20,978 nt of DNA from Parabacteroides sp. (GTDB taxonomy: Bacteria; Bacteroidota; Bacteroidia; Bacteroidales; Tannerellaceae), in assembly GCA_019411205.1 (NCBI GenBank), contig DXRF01000021.1, forward strand, positions 1-20,978, read 5' to 3'. The number at the start of each line of letters is the position of its first letter. The stretch's first letter is position 1. Of this stretch, positions 1 through 8,004 are shown in pieces. The translations under genes and the position numbers were made by a program. The notes below the pieces were generated by a model. That model made no database searches, was not told where the DNA came from, and saw only the letters and a program-made list of their open reading frames with translations.

Positions 1-52
1 AAGGACCCTCTGATTAACAGTCAGATGCTCTAACCAACTGAGCTAAGGAAGA
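1..52 (-). tRNA. tRNA-Asn (GUU), 3' part cut by window edge
   Basis: Reading the minus strand from position 52 leftward, the bases fit the 5' two thirds of a tRNA. There is a 7-nt acceptor strand, then T8-A9, a D stem GCTC/GAGC around a loop containing GGTT, and an anticodon stem TCTGA/TCAGA closing the loop CTGTTAA. Anticodon positions 34-36 are therefore GTT, which reads asparagine codons. The T arm and the 3' acceptor strand lie beyond base 1. The 5' end is set by counting back from the D stem and could be off by one. A good Bacteroidetes promoter lies just upstream (106-137, minus). Confidence 0.9.
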
Positions 53-105
53 ATTTATATCTTTCAGTATCGATACTTGTTGTATCCCTTTCTGAAATTG
101 CACTG

Positions 106-137
106 CAAAAGTAGAGGTTCTTTTTGAAATATGCAAT
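106..137 (-). promoter_or_regulatory. Promoter for tRNA-Asn (Bacteroidetes -33/-7 type)
   Basis: On the minus strand a TACTTTTG element (113 to 106) matches the Bacteroidetes -7 consensus TAnnTTTG exactly. It is preceded, with a 20-nt spacer, by ATTG (137 to 134), a three-of-four match to the -33 element TTTG. Transcription would start near position 99, giving a leader of about 47 nt before the tRNA. This is the only -7 match in the window with a convincingly spaced -33 partner. Confidence 0.6.
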
Positions 138-144
138 ATCTTTG
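137..144 (+). promoter_or_regulatory. -7 promoter element of the PfkB kinase gene
   Basis: TATCTTTG at this position is an exact match to TAnnTTTG, 18 nt before the ATG at 163. A properly spaced -33 TTTG is not visible. The element lies inside the longer upstream-extended reading frame (from 124), which argues for the 163 start. Its first base overlaps the -33 element of the divergent tRNA promoter. Confidence 0.45.
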
Positions 145-162
145 CGAAAAAAAATAGAAAAA

Positions 163-1140
163 ATGAATACGATTGGATTAGGAAACGCTTTGGTGGACGT
201 TCTGCTGAGGCTTGAGAACGATGATGTACTGACGGAAGTAGGCATACAGAAAGGCGCAATGGATATGATCAACCAGGAACAGATGATTAAAATCCGAAAG
301 TCGCAGGAAGGCTTAGAACGCAGTCAGGCACCGGGAGGTTCGGTATGCAATACTATGCGTGCGATGGCTATTTTAGGAGCAAATACCGGATTTATAGGTA
401 AGATCGGTTCTGATTCTGTAGGCGAATATTATGAAGAGGCCTTGAAAAAAGCGAATGTCTCTCCCTATTTTGCTAAGACAGACGGTATTTCCGGTAGCTG
501 TACGGTTTTGATTTCACCGGATGGCGAGCGTACGATGGGTACGTTCCTCGGACCGGCCCCGACGATTACATCGGATGAAATTACGGAAGAGCTGCTTTCC
601 TCTTACCAATGTATTTATATCGAAGGCTACCTGTTGGTGAACGAAGAGCTGGTGCGTTCCACTATGCAAAAAGCGAAGAAGTTGGGGCTGAAGGTTGCCC
701 TCGATCTTTCCAACTTCAATATCGTAAATGCTTTCCGGAGCCTGTTGGATGATATTATCCCTAAATATGTCGATATTCTTTTCTCTAACGAAAGTGAAGC
801 GGAAGCCTTTACTGGATTGAAAGCACACGAAGCGATCAAGGTCCTTTCGGAGCAGGTAGAGGTTTCTTTGGTCACTTTAGGAAAAGAAGGTGCCTTGGTG
901 GGAAGCAAAGGGCAGGTTATCGCTGTTCCGGCAGAAGGAGGAAAACCGGTTGATACGACGGGAGCCGGCGATCACTTTGCTGCCGGATTCCTTTACGGGC
1001 AGTCGGTCGGTGCGACATTGGAGCAGTCGGCTCGTATCGGATCGCTTTTGGCTGGCTACATCATTGATGTGATCGGAGCACAGATACCGGATGATAAATG
1101 GGAACAAATAAAGTTAAAAGTAAATAGTATATTGGCCTGA
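163..1140 (+). CDS. PfkB-family carbohydrate/nucleoside kinase (adenosine-kinase-like)
   Basis: Predicted to transfer the gamma phosphate of ATP to a sugar or nucleoside hydroxyl in the cytosol. The 325-aa product opens with the IGLGNALVDV strand typical of the adenosine-kinase branch of the ribokinase superfamily. The glycine-rich substrate loop PGGSVCNTMRA is near residue 57. The second PfkB signature, DTTGAGDHFAAGF, lies near residues 265-277, where the Asp of GAGD (about residue 270) is the catalytic base. Length is normal for the family. I chose the ATG at 163 over an in-frame ATG at 124 because the family N-terminus begins at MNTIGLG and because a -7 element lies between the two. It is the first gene of a likely operon with the protease that starts 47 nt downstream. 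The substrate cannot be fixed from sequence; adenosine, ribose and fructose kinases share this fold. No intrinsic terminator is visible after it. Confidence 0.85.
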   Translation: MNTIGLGNALVDVLLRLENDDVLTEVGIQKGAMDMINQEQMIKIRKSQEGLERSQAPGGSVCNTMRAMAILGANTGFIGKIGSDSVGEYYEEALKKANVSPYFAKTDGISGSCTVLISPDGERTMGTFLGPAPTITSDEITEELLSSYQCIYIEGYLLVNEELVRSTMQKAKKLGLKVALDLSNFNIVNAFRSLLDDIIPKYVDILFSNESEAEAFTGLKAHEAIKVLSEQVEVSLVTLGKEGALVGSKGQVIAVPAEGGKPVDTTGAGDHFAAGFLYGQSVGATLEQSARIGSLLAGYIIDVIGAQIPDDKWEQIKLKVNSILA

Positions 1141-1187
1141 CAAGCGTTTATTATATACATTTACATCGTTAATTAACTAAATATTCT

Positions 1188-2882
1188 ATGTATAAACAAC
1201 GAGAGAAAATAATAGCTCTTTTTAGTTTGCTGCTCCTATTGGGAGGTGTAACCCCCGGACTGGCACAGAAAGACAACCGTTTCGAGGTCAGTAAGAATCT
1301 GGATATCTTTAACGCTCTGGTAAAAGAGGTGGAAATGTTTTACGTGGATTCGGTCGACGTCGAGAAAACGGTGCGACGGGGGATCGATGCCATGTTAGGT
1401 GGCTTGGACCCTTATACCGAATACTATCCGGAGCAAGAAATGGATAAACTGAAATTCATGACGACCGGTGAATATGGCGGTATCGGTTCTTATATTCGGG
1501 AACGGAAAGAGGGAGGTGTCTATATTATCGAGCCGTTTGAAGGGATGCCGGCTGCTTTGGCAGGTTTGAAAGCGGGCGATCGCATTCTGGCGATCGACAC
1601 GGTGGATGTGACCGACAAATCTTCAGATGAGGTGAGTGCCTTGCTGAAAGGTGTCCCCAATACGAAAATGGTATTGAAGATACAGAGTCCGTATGACAAG
1701 AAACCGCGTGAGGTGGAATTGGTGCGTAAGCAGATCATGGAAAACCAGGTTACCTACTATGGCGTGCGTGGTGACGGCGTAGGTTATATCTATTTGAAAG
1801 GTTTTACGGATAAGAGTGCGCAGGAAGTGAAAAATGCATTCGAGGATCTGAAAAAGAACCATCATATCAAATCATTGATTTTGGACTTACGTAACAATGG
1901 CGGTGGTTTGCTGGAAAGCGCTACGCAGATTGTCGGTATGTTCGTCCCGAAGGGGAAAGAGGTGGTTTCGACAAAAGGGAAGATCAGCCAGTGGGACCGT
2001 ACCTATCGTACGCCTAACGAACCGCTCGATACGGTGATCCCGATGGCTGTCCTTATTAACGGAGGCTCTGCTTCTGCTGCCGAGATTGTTTCGGGAGCTT
2101 TGCAGGATATGGACCGTGCCGTACTGGTCGGACAGCGTTCTTTTGGAAAGGGGCTGGTGCAGTCTCCTCGTGAACTCCCCTATAACGGAAGTGTGAAAGT
2201 GACGATGAGTAAGTATTACATCCCCAGCGGACGTTGTATTCAGCAGATGGACTATTCGCACCGGAAAGCCGATGGCAGCGTCGGGGCTATTCCGGATAGC
2301 TTGACATCTGTCTTTTATACTTCCAAAGGACGTCCTGTACGGGATGGAGGCGGCATTACTCCTGACTTTAAAATAGAAGAGCCGGAAACACCGACTATGA
2401 TGTTCTATCTGGTGACTGATTTTGTCCTGACAGACTTTGTCGCAAATTGGTCCCAGAAACACAAGAAAATCGCTTCGCCCGAAGACTTCGAAGTGACAGA
2501 CGAAGATTTCGAGGCTTTCAAGCAGTATGCCAAAGAAAAGAATTTCACTTACGACCGGCAGAGCGAAAAGTTGTTGAAGAACCTAAAGGAGGTGGCTAAG
2601 TTTGAAGGTTACATGGATAATGATTCTACTATCTTCAACTCTTTGGAAGCCAAACTGACTCCGGACTTGGAACGGGATTTTGACCGCAACAAGGACCAGA
2701 TCAAGAAACTGTTGACTTCCGAGATCATGAAACGTTATTATTTCCAGAAAGGCGAGTTGATAAACAGCTTGAAGGAAGATGAAGTTTTGGATAAGGCACT
2801 GGAAGTGTTGGGTGATCCTGTGTTATACCAGCAGACATTGGAAGCGCCGGAAAAAGGGCAGGAAACGGCTGCATCATATTAA
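1188..2882 (+). CDS. S41 C-terminal processing peptidase (CtpA/Prc-like)
   Basis: A secreted serine protease of the carboxyl-terminal-processing family that trims C-termini of periplasmic or envelope proteins. Residues 1-26 form a Sec signal peptide ending near GLAQ. A PDZ domain covers about 85-180, with the GGIG substrate loop near 97 and the AGLKAGDRIL motif near 125. The S41 core has LDLRNNGGG (about 232-240). The catalytic dyad is Ser296, in the SASAAE motif, and Lys321, in FGKGLVQ, so both catalytic residues are intact. A helical C-terminal extension of about 150 residues follows, as is common in Bacteroidetes CtpA proteins of this size (about 550 aa). The gene lies 47 nt after the kinase and 26 nt before the M50 peptidase, all on the plus strand, suggesting co-transcription. 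The native substrate is unknown. The 47-nt gap holds only a seven-of-eight -7 match (1156-1163). Confidence 0.93.
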   Translation: MYKQREKIIALFSLLLLLGGVTPGLAQKDNRFEVSKNLDIFNALVKEVEMFYVDSVDVEKTVRRGIDAMLGGLDPYTEYYPEQEMDKLKFMTTGEYGGIGSYIRERKEGGVYIIEPFEGMPAALAGLKAGDRILAIDTVDVTDKSSDEVSALLKGVPNTKMVLKIQSPYDKKPREVELVRKQIMENQVTYYGVRGDGVGYIYLKGFTDKSAQEVKNAFEDLKKNHHIKSLILDLRNNGGGLLESATQIVGMFVPKGKEVVSTKGKISQWDRTYRTPNEPLDTVIPMAVLINGGSASAAEIVSGALQDMDRAVLVGQRSFGKGLVQSPRELPYNGSVKVTMSKYYIPSGRCIQQMDYSHRKADGSVGAIPDSLTSVFYTSKGRPVRDGGGITPDFKIEEPETPTMMFYLVTDFVLTDFVANWSQKHKKIASPEDFEVTDEDFEAFKQYAKEKNFTYDRQSEKLLKNLKEVAKFEGYMDNDSTIFNSLEAKLTPDLERDFDRNKDQIKKLLTSEIMKRYYFQKGELINSLKEDEVLDKALEVLGDPVLYQQTLEAPEKGQETAASY

Positions 2883-2896
2883 GTTAAGACTAAGAA

Positions 2897-2902
2897 AGGA
2901 GG
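2897..2902 (+). promoter_or_regulatory. Strong Shine-Dalgarno deciding a GTG start
   Basis: AGGAGG lies six bases before the GTG at 2909 and 14 bases after the stop of the upstream protease gene. No in-frame ATG nearby gives a better start, and the N-terminal hydrophobic helix begins directly after this GTG. Confidence 0.7.
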
Positions 2903-2908
2903 GAGTCC

Positions 2909-4048
2909 GTGAAGAACGTTTTGAAGTTGATTTTTACTTTCTTTATCGGGTGCATTATAGGCATCGTTTTAGTGTGTGCTGGTATAGCTTTGTTTTCGGA
3001 TATGAGTTTGGATGAACTTGTACGGAAGACGGGTGATATAGAGGGAGTCAAAATGTTCGGGATATTTGCCGGGGCGATCATTTGTTCAGTGGCGGCTTTC
3101 TTCCTGCAAGTCATTATACATGAGGGAGGGCATTTGCTTTTCGGATTGCTTTCCGGTTATCGCTTTGTTTCTTTCCGTATTTTCAGTTGGACTTGGATAC
3201 GGAAGGATGGAAAAATCCGTTTGAAACGTTTCGGTTTGGCGGGAACGGCAGGTCAGTGCTTGCTGGCTCCGCCTGACAAGCCATTGGAAGAGATTCCGAT
3301 TGTGCTTTACCATTTGGGAGGTGTCATTGCTAATCTGCTGGTCGCTTGTCTTGCCCTTATGGTTTGCTTGATGTCGGACCAGTTGTTTGTCCTGTGGTTC
3401 CAATTTTTTGTTTTGTTGAGTTTTTCCGGATTCTTGTTGGCTTTGCTCAATGGGATTCCGATGAGTAAGGCGGTTAGTAACGACGCGGAGAACCTGCGTC
3501 TGATGTGGAAGAATCCGAGATGTAAACTGGCGATGATACTCCAGTTGCGCATCAATGCTTTGGTGCAGGAAGGGATTCGGGTAAAAGATATGCCTGAAGC
3601 CTGGTTTGTTTGGGATGGAGAGATCGACTATCGGGACCCGATGCAAGTGAATGTCCGTTTGATGCAGGTCTGTCGTTTTATGGACAAGGGGCAAATGGGA
3701 GAGGCATATGTTGCATTGGAAGAGATGTTGAGGCATAAAGGGGAAATGATCGGCCTGCTGGCGAAAGAGGTTGTCTGCGAACTTATCTATTTGGATTTGG
3801 TCATGGGGCATAACCGTTGGACAGATACTTTGTACACGAAAGAAATAGAACTTTATATCCAGCAATACAGTGGTTTGATGTCCTCAAAACAGCGTTTCCT
3901 CTGTGCTTGGGCGCTTTATAAAGAGCAAGATCGGGAGAAGGCATTGGCAATCTATGAAAACGTAGTCAAAAAACAAACTCAATATCTGTTGCAGGGGGAG
4001 GTGAAGATGGATATCGCCATGATGGAGGCAATGTTTCATCCCGTTTAA
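2909..4048 (+). CDS. M50-type membrane metallopeptidase
   Basis: A 379-aa integral membrane protein predicted to be a zinc metalloprotease of the M50 (site-2 protease-like) group. Hydrophobic segments lie at about 5-29, 50-70, 133-155 and 160-182. The zinc motif HEGGH is at residues 71-75, at the end of a hydrophobic helix. The second half-site is carried by NGIP (181-184) followed by ND at 191-192, with Asp192 the likely third ligand. After residue 200 the protein is soluble and helical, with TPR-like spacing. Translation starts at GTG 2909, supported by a strong AGGAGG six bases upstream; canonical Shine-Dalgarno sequences are uncommon in this phylum. It follows the CtpA-like protease closely, so the two may act in one envelope proteolysis pathway (inference). 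Its TAA stop overlaps the stop of the convergent gene at 4045-4048. Substrate unknown. Confidence 0.75.
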   Translation: MKNVLKLIFTFFIGCIIGIVLVCAGIALFSDMSLDELVRKTGDIEGVKMFGIFAGAIICSVAAFFLQVIIHEGGHLLFGLLSGYRFVSFRIFSWTWIRKDGKIRLKRFGLAGTAGQCLLAPPDKPLEEIPIVLYHLGGVIANLLVACLALMVCLMSDQLFVLWFQFFVLLSFSGFLLALLNGIPMSKAVSNDAENLRLMWKNPRCKLAMILQLRINALVQEGIRVKDMPEAWFVWDGEIDYRDPMQVNVRLMQVCRFMDKGQMGEAYVALEEMLRHKGEMIGLLAKEVVCELIYLDLVMGHNRWTDTLYTKEIELYIQQYSGLMSSKQRFLCAWALYKEQDREKALAIYENVVKKQTQYLLQGEVKMDIAMMEAMFHPV

Positions 4049-5172
4049 TCTGCAAACCGGATGTGCAGCACGACCATTTCCGAAACAGTCCCGACCCGGT
4101 AGGGAGGTCCGGCTATCCCGATACCGGAAGATACATAGAACTGGACCGGTCCTTTCTTATGGTAGCCGTACGGACATTCATAGATCAGTTTCATTAAAAG
4201 GGGGTAGGGCCATAGCTGTCCGTTATGGGTATGCCCGTGGAGTCCAAGGTCTACACCGTTCATTGTCATTTCTGCGAACGACCAGGGTTGATGATCCAAT
4301 ACGATGATCGGTTTGGTCGTGTCTATGTCTGCCATAAGTGCATGTAACGATTTCCTTTTCTTGTTGATATGGTCATCCCGTCCGATCAGATAGAATGAAG
4401 AGTCCGGACGTGCAACGGAATCGATCAGAAGTGTTGCCCCTGTTTTCTTCAGCCAGCGGTATTTAGCTATGCGGTTGGCACGATACTCATGGTTGCCATA
4501 AACCACATATACGCCTAATGGGGCTTTCAGTTGCTTCAAATCCTCTTCGATATGGGCTTTTTCGGCAAATCGTGATTCATAATCCATGATATCGCCTACC
4601 AGGACAACCATGTCGGGATGTTGTTCGTTGCTCATCCTCACGTATCGCTGCACCAATTCCTTACCGATCATTTCTCCGATATGAAGATCGGTCATCATGA
4701 CAATCGTCATGCTATCACGGTTACTGCTTCCTTTGGGAAGGGTGACATATACATCCTTGACAACCGGATAAGTGACGACATGGTAAGCATGGAACATCAG
4801 TCCGGTAACGATTGCTATGATTAAAAAGAACAGGGTCAGTTTCGTTTGTTTCCAGTGGCTCGTAATCCAGTTGGGAAACCAATAGAAGAAGCGGTTGCTG
4901 ATCCGAAGCGCTTCTATAGTCAATAGGGAGAGCGTGATGTAAATGGATGCGATATACCAGGTGTTGCAAATATATTGGATAGCAATCATGACAGAGTCCG
5001 GCAGTACATTGCGGAATGTAAAGCCAAAGAAAAAGAGAGATAATTCAAGGATAAAAAATAGAATATAGGGAATCCTCCAACTCTTTTTGGGAGGAATTGC
5101 CTGATACCCTCGCCAGAAGATATAAGGATTCAGCAATATCTGTGCTACTATCGATTGAATGAAAACTTTCAT
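4045..5172 (-). CDS. Membrane-anchored metallophosphoesterase (second of a tandem pair)
   Basis: A calcineurin-like phosphoesterase with a dinuclear metal centre behind an N-terminal membrane domain. Hydrophobic helices occupy about residues 34-52, 62-88 and 111-130. The catalytic domain then shows the full motif series: D162-x-H164 (MMTDLHIG), GD at 193-194, GNHE at 226-229, DHQP at 293-296 and GHTHNGQ at 313-319. No metal ligand is missing. Proteins of this build (YkuE/YaeI-like) have been linked to phospholipid or lipid A-precursor hydrolysis, but the substrate here is not readable. It begins 9 bases after the stop of its paralogue, so the two are surely co-transcribed. It converges with the M50 peptidase gene, and the stop codons of both lie in the palindromic TTAA at 4045-4048, leaving no space for a terminator between them. 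Confidence 0.88.
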   Translation of the reverse strand: MKVFIQSIVAQILLNPYIFWRGYQAIPPKKSWRIPYILFFILELSLFFFGFTFRNVLPDSVMIAIQYICNTWYIASIYITLSLLTIEALRISNRFFYWFPNWITSHWKQTKLTLFFLIIAIVTGLMFHAYHVVTYPVVKDVYVTLPKGSSNRDSMTIVMMTDLHIGEMIGKELVQRYVRMSNEQHPDMVVLVGDIMDYESRFAEKAHIEEDLKQLKAPLGVYVVYGNHEYRANRIAKYRWLKKTGATLLIDSVARPDSSFYLIGRDDHINKKRKSLHALMADIDTTKPIIVLDHQPWSFAEMTMNGVDLGLHGHTHNGQLWPYPLLMKLIYECPYGYHKKGPVQFYVSSGIGIAGPPYRVGTVSEMVVLHIRFAD

Positions 5173-5174
5173 AT

Positions 5175-5191
5175 CTGTAAACTATTTACAG
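5175..5191. repeat. Inverted repeat over the stop codon between the two phosphoesterase genes
   Basis: CTGTAAA (5175-5181) and TTTACAG (5185-5191) are perfect inverted arms. The central three bases, 5182-5184, are the TAG stop of the upstream gene read on the minus strand. The right-hand arm reaches to two bases from the ATG of the downstream gene. It could be a small hairpin affecting reinitiation, or a protein-binding palindrome; nothing decides between these. Confidence 0.5.
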
Positions 5192-6273
5192 GTAATGTTG
5201 AATACGACAAGTTCGCTGTCGGTACCGATCCTGAAAGGAGGTCCCCAGAGTGACAGTCCGGAGGAAACGTATATGTGGCTGTTTCCCCACTTGCGGTAGC
5301 CGTAACTTTGATCGAATAAGTAGTCGGTAATGAGACTGACCGGCCATATCTGTCCGCGATGTGTATGCCCGCTGAACTGAAGGTCAATACCTTCAGTTTC
5401 CGTATCCGACAAATTGTACGGTTGGTGATCCAGAAGAATAACAGGTTTTGCAGGATCAATATTTTTCACTAGTTCTTGCAGGGATAGCCGGGATTTATTG
5501 CTGCGGTCATCCCGTCCGATTATTTGTATGCCGCCTGGCAATGTCACGACTTCGTCCTTCAACAGGCGGATCGGAGTTTCGCTTATGAATTGCATGCTCT
5601 TTCGTATACCACTGATGTATTCGTGATTTCCTGGGACCATATAGATTCCTAAAGGAGCTTTCAATTCAGCCAGCTCTTCCATCATCTTTTCTGCGTAAAG
5701 GGGGACTACGCTATTGTCGATCAGGTCACCGCCAATCAAGATCAGATCTGGTTTCTGTGCGTTGATCATCTCGACATATTGTTTGAGTTCTTCTTTGTCT
5801 GTCCCGTACCCTAAATGAACATCGCTGACGGAAACGACTTTCAACGGCTGTTCATAATGAACCGCCGGCTTGTTGATAACTATGTTGAAAACTTCTGTTT
5901 TCGGATGTTGATAATTATAGTATCCGTAGCTTAATAAGCTAAGTGTCAGGAATAAGGATATATAGAACCCATATTTACATGGAAAGTTGAAAAGTCGGAA
6001 TAAGTCGAATACGATCAAGCACAATACCATATAAAGCGTGAAAACCAACCAGCCGGTTCCTATTTCGTGGGCCGTATGAGCCAGAACGACCGGCAATTTG
6101 GCATTTCGAGCTAAAAAACTACCGATAAAAGACAAGGCGCCGCACCAAAACAGTACGGCTAATAAAACTTTAACTCCGAAAGACTGAGCTATCAAAGCCT
6201 GTGCCCCTCTCTTGAATATATAGATGTTTCCTGCAAGATAAATACTAAGGAGGACAACAAAAAATGTCGGCAT
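5182..6273 (-). CDS. Membrane-anchored metallophosphoesterase (first of a tandem pair)
   Basis: A 363-aa paralogue of the gene that follows it. Hydrophobic segments lie at about 2-18, 34-53, 72-92 and 102-120, followed by the phosphoesterase domain. The motifs are SVSDVHLG (Asp151, His153), GGD (Asp183), GNHE (216-218), DHQP (282-285) and SGHTHRGQ (301-308), so both metals can be bound. I start it at ATG 6273, not the in-frame ATG at 6327. The residues in between are not family-like, the hydrophobic leader begins at 6273, and an exact -7 element (TACTTTTG, 6297 to 6290) lies between the two ATGs. That element also suggests the pair has its own promoter, separate from the PUL upstream. Likely role: hydrolysis of a phosphate ester or pyrophosphate at the membrane; substrate not determinable. 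Confidence 0.88.
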   Translation of the reverse strand: MPTFFVVLLSIYLAGNIYIFKRGAQALIAQSFGVKVLLAVLFWCGALSFIGSFLARNAKLPVVLAHTAHEIGTGWLVFTLYMVLCLIVFDLFRLFNFPCKYGFYISLFLTLSLLSYGYYNYQHPKTEVFNIVINKPAVHYEQPLKVVSVSDVHLGYGTDKEELKQYVEMINAQKPDLILIGGDLIDNSVVPLYAEKMMEELAELKAPLGIYMVPGNHEYISGIRKSMQFISETPIRLLKDEVVTLPGGIQIIGRDDRSNKSRLSLQELVKNIDPAKPVILLDHQPYNLSDTETEGIDLQFSGHTHRGQIWPVSLITDYLFDQSYGYRKWGNSHIYVSSGLSLWGPPFRIGTDSELVVFNITCK

Positions 6274-6289
6274 AGTTGTAAATTTTCGA

Positions 6290-6297
6290 CAAAAGTA
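6290..6297 (-). promoter_or_regulatory. -7 element before the phosphoesterase pair
   Basis: The minus strand reads TACTTTTG, an exact match to TAnnTTTG, 16 bases before the ATG at 6273. No good TTTG is found 19-21 bases upstream. It lies in the 76-base gap after the sulfatase stop, so it would separate the phosphoesterase genes from PUL control. Confidence 0.45.
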
Positions 6298-6349
6298 CGG
6301 AAACAATTCAAGTAATGGAACAGGCAAGGTTTTTAAAATTGCTTAATGA

Positions 6350-7972
6350 TTATTCCTGCCAGTCGGGTTTGGGGAAATCTCTGATTGGACTGTAACGGAC
6401 ATAGGTATCAAAAATTTCTTTCTCTGGACCAGCGATCCTTGGGTCAGAGGACTTTTTTAGTTCTTTCATGAGTTCTGTTTTCATTTCATGTTCTATTTCT
6501 TTATATTCCGGTTTGCCAGACAGATTTTTCAGGCAATAGGGATCAGAGTTCACATTATAGAGCTCGAACTCTGGTCTTTTGGCATAGGCCAACTCGAAAA
6601 AAGGATGTATTTCCGGATTGTTGTAGTTCTCTATTAAATAAGATTTGGAAGGTGCTGCATCTACATCTGTAAATGCCCATTCTGGATGATGTACTCCTTT
6701 CTGGTCTAAACCATACATCGGATAGATTTCTCCTGTTTTTTTATTTATGGCTTGCGGGGCGCCGGCAGGCCAGCGTTCTGGTTTGATGTTCCATATTAAC
6801 AGATATTCTGTTCCACGGATTGCCCGTTGTGGATAACCAAGGTTGTTCCATCTGGAAGATGAATGTCTTTCGCGTCCGGCGAAAACATATTTTTTTTCTT
6901 TGTCTATGAGTCCACTTTTTTCTGATTTTAAAATGTCGACAATACTTTTTCCAGAGAAAGGTAGCATACCTTCAGGCTTTATTCCTGCCAGTTCCAGGAT
7001 CGTAGGAGCCAAATCGACAAAACTTATAAGATCATCTACCCGGCGTCCAGCAGGAAATCCGTTGGGATAGCTGATGGCCATCGGTACGTGTACGCCATAT
7101 TCAAAGCAGTTGGCTTTGGCTCTTGGAAATGGCATGCCGTTGTCTGCCGTTACAATGATGATTGTGTTGTTGAGTTCTCCGATAGAGTCCAGGTAATTTA
7201 TCATCTGGCATAAATGATTGTCGGCCCATTCGATTTCTACGGCATAATCAAGCATATCCCCTCGGATCTCTTCCGAGTCAGGGAAGAATCCGGGAATGTC
7301 TACCTGGTCTAATTTTTTTCCATTGTGCTTCCAAGAACCTCTTTCATAGGCCCGGTGGGGTTCTGAAGAACCATACCAGAAGTAGAAAGGTTGGTTGTTT
7401 CTACGTTGTTGCATGAAATCTCGGAAATTCTCAGAATAATTGACTAGGCTGATACCATTCGCTGTTCTAGAGTCATGGGGAGTATTCTTTTCGTATTTAT
7501 ATTTGTTATAAGCTTTACCGGCTGCATTCTGGGTTCTCCATAACGAATCTGTTTCATTTCGGGCATATTGGAAGGGATCGACTCCTTTACCTGTATATCC
7601 TGTATAGTATCCGTTGGCTTTTAGGAGATCGACAAATGGTATGTATTTTTTCATCCATGACGAAGCATGCTGCCCGGCTTGTTCATTTTGCCAATGATGG
7701 CGTCCTGTCACTAAAGAACTTCTGGAGGGAGCACTGCCGGGAGAGCCTGCATAACAATTTGTGAAATAGATTCCGTTAGTTGCAATTTTATCGAAACCGG
7801 GTGTATTGACAAAATGTGATCCTGCAAAACTTGTGTGTATATGTGATTGATCATCATTGATAACAAATAGGATGTTTGGACGTCTTATGTTTGTCGCTTT
7901 TTTATTGTTGCTTTCGGCAATGACGACGGTGGGACTTAGTGAAAGTAATAATAATTTGGATAGGAGGTTCAT
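6350..7972 (-). CDS. Secreted serine-type sulfatase (S1 family, SGSH-like)
   Basis: Predicted to hydrolyse sulfate esters, or an N-sulfate, from sugar units in the periplasm. Residues 1-19 are a signal peptide (cleavage near VIA/E). The metal-binding DD is at 40-41. The sulfatase signature is S80-A-P-S-R84 followed by LVTGR; Ser80 is the residue converted to formylglycine, so an anaerobic maturase (anSME) elsewhere in the genome is required. Asp277-Asn278 in TADNGMPFP are the other metal ligands. DNGMPFP and the late YPQRAIRG...YLLIWN segment resemble human heparan N-sulfatase (SGSH) more than arylsulfatases, but this is from memory and the substrate is unproven. It is the last gene of the PUL, 99 bases after the GH2 gene. 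A strong hairpin and a -7-like element in that gap suggest partly independent expression. A membrane-anchored Cys is not visible. Confidence 0.9.
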   Translation of the reverse strand: MNLLSKLLLLSLSPTVVIAESNNKKATNIRRPNILFVINDDQSHIHTSFAGSHFVNTPGFDKIATNGIYFTNCYAGSPGSAPSRSSLVTGRHHWQNEQAGQHASSWMKKYIPFVDLLKANGYYTGYTGKGVDPFQYARNETDSLWRTQNAAGKAYNKYKYEKNTPHDSRTANGISLVNYSENFRDFMQQRRNNQPFYFWYGSSEPHRAYERGSWKHNGKKLDQVDIPGFFPDSEEIRGDMLDYAVEIEWADNHLCQMINYLDSIGELNNTIIIVTADNGMPFPRAKANCFEYGVHVPMAISYPNGFPAGRRVDDLISFVDLAPTILELAGIKPEGMLPFSGKSIVDILKSEKSGLIDKEKKYVFAGRERHSSSRWNNLGYPQRAIRGTEYLLIWNIKPERWPAGAPQAINKKTGEIYPMYGLDQKGVHHPEWAFTDVDAAPSKSYLIENYNNPEIHPFFELAYAKRPEFELYNVNSDPYCLKNLSGKPEYKEIEHEMKTELMKELKKSSDPRIAGPEKEIFDTYVRYSPIRDFPKPDWQE

Positions 7973-8004
7973 ATTGTTATAGTATTAAGAATTAATTACA
8001 CAAT

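Noticed and set aside
1..160. tRNA-Asn as an integration site of a mobile element
   Set aside because: No integrase, direct repeat of the tRNA end or phage-like gene is visible, and the neighbouring genes are ordinary core genes.
1887..2462. Minus-strand open frame of 191 codons inside the S41 protease gene
   Set aside because: Antisense to the catalytic domain of a clear gene.
3086..3865. Minus-strand open frame of 259 codons inside the M50 gene
   Set aside because: Antisense to a well-supported gene; Gln/His-rich composition and no recognisable domain.
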